From Symbiodinium natans (taxonomy: Eukaryota > Sar > Dinophyceae > Suessiales > Symbiodiniaceae), in the NCBI GenBank assembly GCA_905221605.1, contig CAJNDS010001113.1, forward strand, positions 537,501 through 601,500: 64,000 nucleotides of DNA, in the 5' to 3' direction. Positions 22,901 to 31,900 of the stretch are shown here, in pieces (positions within the stretch are counted from its first letter, which is position 1; each line of letters begins with the position of its first letter). A program made the position numbers and the translations under genes. A model generated the notes under the pieces. That model searched no databases. It had not been told where the DNA came from and saw only the letters and a program-made list of their open reading frames with translations.

Positions 22901-25900
22901 TGCCCAATCAACATCTCTACTGCGAATGGTCCGGGCTATGCCAACAGGCAATGCGAGGTGGGGGTTCCCTCCATCAATAGCGTTGCCAAGCCATATGTGT
23001 TGCCCAACACTCCGAGCGTTCTTTCGGTTGGTCAGAGATGCATGGAGCAAGGGTATGATTTCATTTGGAAAGGATTTCAGAGACCATACTTCAAAGTTCC
23101 TGGCAGTGGGAAGGTTTACCTTGATGTACGGGATAATGTTCCATACCTCAAATCATGGAAAGAAGGAACTACGTGCCCTGCAAGAAGGATCGCCGCATCA
23201 TCAGGCGGGAGCCGTACGGACCCCGAGATCGTGGCGAAAGAGCTTCTCCAGAATCAGGACTTTTCGCATCGGTCGTGCTTGAAATTACTCAAAGAATCAA
23301 CTTTCAAACAGCCCAAGAGCCGTCGCAGTGCGATCCGCGTCAAAGATGACCGCGACTCAAAATATCTCGTGTTTGGAGCGTTTTCTCATGGGGGAATGCA
23401 AGGGATCACAAAACGATCCAAGTCCTACCCCAAAGTCATTCAGTATCTCCTGGGATATCTTAGGAAGCATGGCGTTGATGGGCCGGTGACGTCCTTAGCT
23501 GTGAATTGTAATTCCGATGTCAAGATGCACAAGGATGTGAACAATCATCGTGACCACGACAATTTCACAATCTCGCTTGGAGACTTCACAGGCGGGCAGT
23601 TGTGGGTTCATGATAACTGCCTCGAGAAGAACCAACGTGACACTGAGGTGATGACCTCTCCTTCGGGAGATTCAATGGTAGGGAAGTTGTGGGATTCAAG
23701 AGAGAATGTTGTGACGTTCAATCCCAAATCCTATCATTGCGTCACTCCCTGGAAAGGTGAGAGGTGGAGCATCACGGCCTATGTCAACCGAGCTATCCAT
23801 AAACTTAGCCCAGATGAGATTACCAAATTGAAAGAGTATGGGTTCCTTGTTCCGCGGAGGAGCGTTGAGGTTCCTGCTGCTCCTGTCGAGATTGATGAAG
23901 AGATGACACTACATGATCTAGCAATGATGGACTTGCCCAAGAGCTCTCCAGATCGTGCCAGAAAACCCGAAACCAAATCGAAGGGTAAGCCAACTAGCTC
24001 TCCTAAGGAGAAATCCGCATCCTCTAAGGCCAAACCCTCTCCTCCTGAACCGGACTGGTCTAGAGTTGAAGAGCAATTGCGTGAGGCGGTAGCACCCCTT
24101 CCACCTCCTGCTCATCCTCCCGAGTCCGTGCTATACAAGATAGACGAAGGAGGAAGCCTCGTACCTGCTGAACCGAGCGATTCGCCTCCTCATCCTGAAG
24201 GAGTGAGTGTTGCTCCAGGTGATGGAGCAGGTCGAGTGCCCGAAGGGGATGGCAAGAGATCGCGTGCTTTTGAAAAGCTGAAAGCCGAAGCAAAAAGCAC
24301 CCATCACTTGATGTCCCATCAGCCAAAGAATCCATTCTGCGACGTATGCCAAAGGGCTAAGATGTACAAGCAGCCGTCCTATCAAACGGACGGGACGCAC
24401 AGCATCGAAGCCAAGGCCTTTGGTGATCACCTGACTGCTGACCACATCATTGTTTATCGGGATAAGGGTGTCGCCATTGAAGAGTCGCGTTTGGCGTTGG
24501 TTATGAAGGACGTTTTCACCGGGTTCACTTATGCATATCCTTCTGCCCTTCGTTCAGAGGACGAGTGCATTGCCGCGTTGCAGCATTTTGTTTCCTCCTC
24601 TGACGAGGTGGGTGTGTTTTACAGTGACCAAGCGCAAGAGTTGATCTCCTCTGCGAAATTTCTTGGGTGGAGACATGAATTGTCGAAAGCCTATATTCAT
24701 CAATCCAATGCCATTGCTGAAAGAGCCGTCCGTGCAACCACCGAAGGCACGAGAAGCAACCTGCTCCAAGCTGGGCTGTCCCATGTGTATTGGCCTCAGG
24801 CGTTGGAGCACTCCTGCGCAGCCTTCAATGTTAGCAACCTCAATGGGCCTAAGTATACACCTTGGTATAAACGCTTCGGGTACGCATTTCCGGGAAAGAT
24901 CATTCCTTTTGGTTGTAGGGTCGATTACTGGGTTGGTCCCAAGAACAAACGCAGGAAGCGCGACAGGTTCGAACCAACTTCTGAGCCCGGAATTTTCCTT
25001 GGGTATTATTTTCAGCCTGGGATGAAGTGGCGAAATGAAATCCTTGCACTTCCACTCAAAGAATTAAATCGGCAGGATTTTCATGAATGCCTCAAACCCG
25101 TAAAGGCCTATCAGTTTCATGTTCCCAACGGAGAGTTTGTTTTTCCCATGCGTGAAAGGTACGAAAAGGTCCAGCAAGGTCTTGCTACTGATGCTTTAGA
25201 AGGCCCAGTGTCACAATCGCTGACGAACCAAGATGCCGAGCCTGCTCTTGAGCAGGACTCCGTTGACGCCGACCGGAAGGATGAACCCTCGTTGGTCATT
25301 GATCCAAAGAGTGGGAAAATGATTCCCATTCCGGAAGGGGGTGGTTACTACGACTCGGGGGGTACCCTGGGACGTAGATATGGCGGGACCAGAGGTTCCA
25401 GAAAGCCAGATAGTATTCCATCTGATCTTTGGGTTCGGTTGTCTAAGAAGCAGAAAGACAAAGCGATTGAAGACGAAGTCCGGGAGAATGCTCTCAGAGA
25501 ACTCGAGTCTGGTGGTGGTGGTTCATCAAGCAGCAGCGGCAAGCCTGCCGCAGTGGCGAATGCTTCCAAGGATGAATGGGTCATCCGGGGGGACAAGTTG
25601 ATCAGGTTCCATTACATTCCCAGAAAGGAGTTGTTTTCGCCTGACCTCACCGATTGCCCTGTTCCAATTGCCTCTCTCGGAAGGGATAGAGTCACCAAGA
25701 TCATGCCGCTAGGCGGTACAGAGATTATCCCCGACGCAGATGAATGGCGCAACGTTAGGAGGCGTAATAAGAAGTTGTCATACAAATGGATTGGTAGAAC
25801 CGAGTTTAGTGTAATTGCACGTCCCGATTCTTCTGGTCAAGCAACTGTTGGGTCCCAGGACTTCCCATGCATGCCTACTGTTCCAACTGCTGAAGATCCG

Positions 25901-28900
25901 CATAGAACCAAAGTTGCCCGCGCATTCCCTGAAACGTTTCAGGAAATCACTGAGGCCATTGCCATGGTTGCTAGGCCAGTGGGCAAAAAGGAACTCATGA
26001 CGGATTCAGACGCTCAAGCGTCATTGGATATGGAATGGGATAAACTCATCAAGAAGAAGGCCTGGGATATGTCAACTGTCAGAGAGTGGGATGACGTGTC
26101 AAAAGAAGCTGCTAAGAAGGGTAAGAAAGCCCATGTAGGCAAGATCTTTGAAATCTGCGTTGAAAAAGGTAGCGAGCTTCCCAAAGAAAACCCCTTACGG
26201 AAGTTCAAGGGTCGAACCGTCTTTCAGGGTAATAATGTCAGAGATGAGAACAACGACACTGCTCTCTTTAGCGAGCTGGGCTCCAGTCCAGCTACCATGG
26301 AGGCAGGGAAGGTTCTCGACGCCTATGGCCATGCCCCAAACCATGGGGTAGAACAAGCAGATGGCAAACAGGCGTACACTCAGACAACCCTTAAAGGAGC
26401 AGACACTTGGGTACGCCTCCCGCGGGAGCGGTGGCCTAAAGAGTGGATAGGGAAATATAAAGATCCCGTTGTGCGTTTGAGGTTGGCCCTCTACGGGCAC
26501 CCAGATAGCGGCGGCTTCTGGGAGCAACATTGCGAGAAACGACTCAAGGAGGTAGGATTTGAGCTTGTCTACCCAGCGGCGTGGCCCTCAGTATTCTTTC
26601 ACCCGACACTTAGGCTCTTGTTAGCAGTGTACGTGGATGACTTCAAGATGGCCGGGCCTAAAGAGAACCTTGCCAAAGGCTGGGAACTCATTGGCTCCCG
26701 CATCGATATGGACACGCCTACCCCAATCGGAAGATATTTGGGTTGTGAGCACATCTCTCGCACTGAGAAGCAGAATGCTTCAGATCATCCCTTTGCTCAT
26801 GTGTTCGACAAACATTTGCCTGATCCCGCAGCCAAGCCTGCAAGTGTGGTTGTTAAGGAGGATTTCACCGAGTACTTCCCGGAAGAAGGGGTCATCGTGC
26901 GGCACCATGTTCAGCCTCGCAAGGTCCCATTCAAACCTCGCGCGGCGGAAGCCCTCGCCCTCGACCTCGGGTCGCACAGGCTCACCGTGGCTGCTCCTCT
27001 AGGCAAAGAGGACTCGCCAACCGAGACGTGGGATTCGGGGGGCCCTGGACGGAAGTCTAGTGACTTTTGGACCGGTGTTACCTACCTTACCACTTCCAAT
27101 CACACCGAGCACAGCGCCCTTGCAGCAGTTAAGCGCGTGAGAGACAAGAACTCCGCCAAGAAAGAAGCTCGCAAACATGCCTTTTATGATGTCAATCAGC
27201 TGAGCGATCACAAAGGTGCCATGTATGCTCCGACCAAGCAAGTCGTTTACGACATGAGTTCTTTTCTGCAGCAAGCTGTAGATAGGTACAAAGAACTCAC
27301 AGGCCCGGAATGGCATCACCTCAAAAAGGTGACCACACCTTTTTATGATGACAAGATCGCTCGCCCCACTGACGCGGAGGCTGAACCGAAAGGGAAGCTA
27401 GCCCCCATCGCAAGCCGAGTTCTCATGAAGCTACTTTTCGCTGCTAGAATGGCTCGCTTTGATTTGCTTCGAGCTGTGCAGGGTCTGGCTAGCCGCATCA
27501 CCAAATGGTCTACCGACTGTGACAAAGCACTACACCGCCTTATGTGCTACGTCGCCTCCACGCTTGATCATCGCATGTCCTGTTTTATAGGAGATGATTT
27601 GAAGGACTGCAAACTCTGGCTGTTTGCAGACTCAGATCACGCTGGAGAGCACGACAACAAAAGCACCTCAGGCGGCTTCCTCGCACTTGTAGGCCCTAAT
27701 ACCTATTTTCCGTTATCTGCCTTCAGTAAGAAGCAAACAAGCACGGCGCTCAGCTCTACTGAAGCTGAAGTTGTATGTGCAAACGTGTCTCTCAGGGCAC
27801 TGGGACTTCCTTCATCCGCACTTTGGAGCGTACTCCTGAACGCGGGGGGAGATGCAGCCCTGAAAGCACTAAAAAGCGACGTACCTAAAGGTGATTTCAA
27901 CTCTAAGACTCACCCCTTCCCAGAAATGTCGAAGATCACCAAAACTGGTAAGTATCTCCTTTCTGACGGAAGGCAGGTTGAGGTATTCAATAAGATGCAA
28001 TCCCTACCTAATCCCGTTGAGCTCTCTAGCCATCCTATAAGGGATCTTTGGTTGCTCCGGAAAGGGAAATGGGAAATTCACCAGAAGGCCGTTGCATGGG
28101 AAGAACTTGATGAGGATGAAAGGACGTTGCCCCCAACCGACTTCGAAGCTGGCGTCTTGGTATACCGGAGGTCAACTGCCGAATATCGCCGCCACGCGGA
28201 GGCGGAGGCTATCCTCCATAGGGAGACCGCCGGAATTAGGAGTTCGGGGGGTGTTGATGTTGATGAGATTGGTATCTCTAGGACCAGCAAAGATATGGGT
28301 TTGATCATGTCTGTTCCTCACTCCATTCAACCAGTTGTTCTTGAAGATAACCAAGCTACCATTCGGATACTCGAGTCTGGCAAGTCACCTGCTTTCCGCC
28401 ACGCTGATAAAACGCAGAGAATCAACTTAGGTTGGATAGCGGAACAATTTCGTAGGAAGCACTACGATCTTGCATACATCAACACATTGCTCCAAGCAGC
28501 GGATATATTGACAAAGCCGTTTACAAGCACTGAGAAGTGGAGCAATGCTCTACGATTGTTGGGCATCTCTCAGCGGAAGCTTGAGCGCACAAAGGCTCAT
28601 CCCGCTGGCGCGGCGACTGCCGAGCAGGGAGAACCCTCCAGGCCCGAGGGGAAAGCTCAAAGGGTTATCATTGAGGTTTGTTGTAATCAAGATTCTATTA
28701 TTGGGGAACTTGCTCATTCGGAATTTCCCGAATGCAAGGTCGTCCGCATCACAGAAAGCATGGATTTGAATTCTCCTGATACTCGTAAAGAAGTCCTGAA
28801 AATTGCCAAATCCTATCACAGGGCTGGCGCTCAGGTTCTCACATGGGTCAGTCTCCCGTGTACGGGGGGCAGTGCTTGGACCAGAATCAACCTGAAAATA

Positions 28901-31900
28901 CCTAAAAACCGCGATACCGTTCTGGAAGCACGCAAGGATTTTAGGAAGTTGTGGGCTTCATTTGTGGATCTTTCGCAGGGGTTGGACCAGGTTGGTGTTC
29001 AGTACTGTGTCGAATGGCCTCGTGACTGTGAGTATTGGGGTTGGAGTAAGATCCGAAAATGGTTGGATCTTCATCCATTTGTTTATGCTAAATTTGACGG
29101 TTGTAGATTTGGACTTAAAGACAGACGTCATAATCCCGTCAAAAAGCCATGGTGCGTTGCTACTACGCTTGAAACATTACACAAGAAGATTCACGCTAAA
29201 GTTTGCACTGGTGATCACTCGCATGCGAAGTGCCTCAAAGAATCCGAGAATTACCCCAAATCGCTTGCTAGAGCCATTCACAGCGCATTCAAAGAACATT
29301 GCAAAGCTACCGCAGCGGTGGCACAAGCCCTTCATCATTCCTACGCTCCTGTGTGTCCCGCGATTCCATTGTCCGAAGGAATGGCACTTGCTCTTTCCCA
29401 GGAAGAGCGGAAGGCTCGCATCGAGGACTTCAAGCTTGCCTTGCAGGACCCCGATCGCCGGGCTGACGCCATGGCTGGACTGTTGCTCCCGCCTTCCTAT
29501 CGGGACCTGGCTGACGCTGTGGTCGAGCCAGATGCCGATGCTGCGGACGATGAGTTGTTTCTTGGGATTGTTCCTGTGTATCGGTGGCGCGCATTGCGTG
29601 CAGAGCACCCCACGTCACACTGGACGATCCTGTATGAACAATACTACAGGGATCATGGGGTCCGGGTTTTTGCAGAGGGAGACGCAGACACCTCAGCTCT
29701 TCAGGACTCTACCCTGGGGGGTTGGATCGATGTGCTCTACCGATATGCACAGGACCTCGCCAATATCGCATGGGGACCACGATCTGCAGGAGTTCTGGAC
29801 GCGACAAGGCATGATGACATTTGCAGAAAGGTTGAACTTCTCAGTCGTGGAGCGTCGAAGTACACGTGCTTCCATGTGACCTCTGAGCTCATGGGCAAGC
29901 TTTTCTCGCCTGCCCTACAGAGGATCCCACTCCCCTCGGAAGAGCGGTTGAGAATTTTGGTCGTTGGCGATTCATCACTCGCATTGTGCCAGTTCAAGGG
30001 GCGATCACCCACACATCGTACAAACGTGGGTATCTACGTCGAGGAGGCCCTTCGCCATGACCGCCGCTTCACCTCGATCCATTACGAGATGGTCTGGGGG
30101 GCACAGCTCGATGAGCTGCACGCCAAGGCAGATTCATTCCTTGGCCGGAACCCCCATCCTGACGGAGTGGCGACCCATGTTATCATCTCCTGGAGCGGAA
30201 ACGACGTGTGGGGGTCCCACGGATATCATGGATACACGTGGCACCTCAACACGAAGTACACGAACCGGTCCAAGGAGGAGCTTGAGGCGCTGAATGAGTG
30301 GCCGACAAAGCAACAGCTTCGCGTGGAGAAGGCTGTTCGCAATCTGAGGCTGCTCCTCGCGAGGCATGATGTGTGTGGGATCACCGTTCTCACAGGAGAC
30401 CATCATTCTGAAGTGTTTCCCACAGGACCTGAGTACGGTCTCTGCATGGAACAGCACGCTGACGCGATGCTTGCCCTTGGCATCAACATTGTCGATCCGA
30501 TCGAAATGTATGGCCATACTAGCAAGCCTGACGACTTCCACGCTGATGCGTCGGACAGGAACAAACAGGTCATGGTCCCATGGCATTGTTCACTGCTCCG
30601 TGGTGTTTTTGTCAATCATCAGCTTATGAAGGTTCGTGATCAGTTGGTCGCCAACCAAAGGGATGTGGTGTTTCACAACCACTTTTTGATGGGGAAGGCG
30701 GAACCCTTCTTGACGGTGCCACCTGCGTCGGCGCAGCTCATCCACAAGCCGATCGAAGATCCAAACCCACCTCAGGCGAGGGAGGCTGAAGAGGAGATCG
30801 TCCTTTCTGGCCCACTCCTGGGGGAGATGGAAGAGCCGAGCATGATGCAGGTTCCCGAGGTCCCGAATGCTCAGGAAGAAATTTCTGACTTGGACTTTGC
30901 TCGCCTTGATACGAGACCTGGGGCCGGCTGCGTCGTGGAAGGTGCCGAATCCGCACTCCTCAACGTCATCACAGAGGACATCATCAAGGCCACCTTCGAG
31001 GCCGTGAAGGACGCCACCGAAGAGGAGCTCAAGCAGGCCGCCGTTGAGGCACAGGTCGTTAATCTCGACGACTTTGTGGAGGCGGAAGAGCTCCCGGCGG
31101 AAGCCAAGGGAAGGGAGACGTACGTCGCCCAACCGGGCAGGATCGAGGGAGCCGCTTCCTCGGCCGATGTCCGGCCCCCGGCTGGTCCCACGGCCGCAAT
31201 GGAGGAGTCAGAGGATGAGGTCGTCATCATGGACGCCCCTCTGACGAGTGAGGCCACGATTCAGAAGCCATTTACGCCGGCTGCTAAGCCAAAGCCGCCT
31301 GCGCTTCCGAGGTGGATGACGGCCGATCAGCTCCCGCCTTTGCCAGACGACTACCGCTGGCTGACGCCGGGCGCACGCGTAGCACTCAGCAAGAAGATCA
31401 GTTTCCTGACGCGAGGCTTCGCGGAGATTCGCGCGCCGCACCTCCATGTGAAAGCGGCAGAGGATCACTCCCTTAGATGGGACGAGTTCTTCGAGAAACT
31501 ATCCCAGATGTGGAGGGGGCTGAGGGTGGAAAACGTGGTAGACGCGTTGCTACACAACGACAAGCTCCGTTTCGAGATCAAGGTGAACTTTGGTCTCAAC
31601 AAGCTCGTCGTCTTCCACGCCATCCGAGCCATCCAGGGGCATAATGCAACCCTCCTCTCTGACGAGACGGACCTCAATGACACGCATGCAGCGGTCTACC
31701 ACTTAGCCGAATCCTGGTTTCCGACATTGAAGGATCGGCCCCCGGTGGGAACTGAGGGAATCAAATCGGAGATGTGGACGGAGATGCCGCCGCTTGGATA
31801 CCACAGCACCAAATGGTCTTCTTTCGGCTCCATCGTGGAGAACGGCCTCATTCCAGGCGGGTGCGGGGCGACCGCTGAGGGCGCACGGAATTTCCTCATG

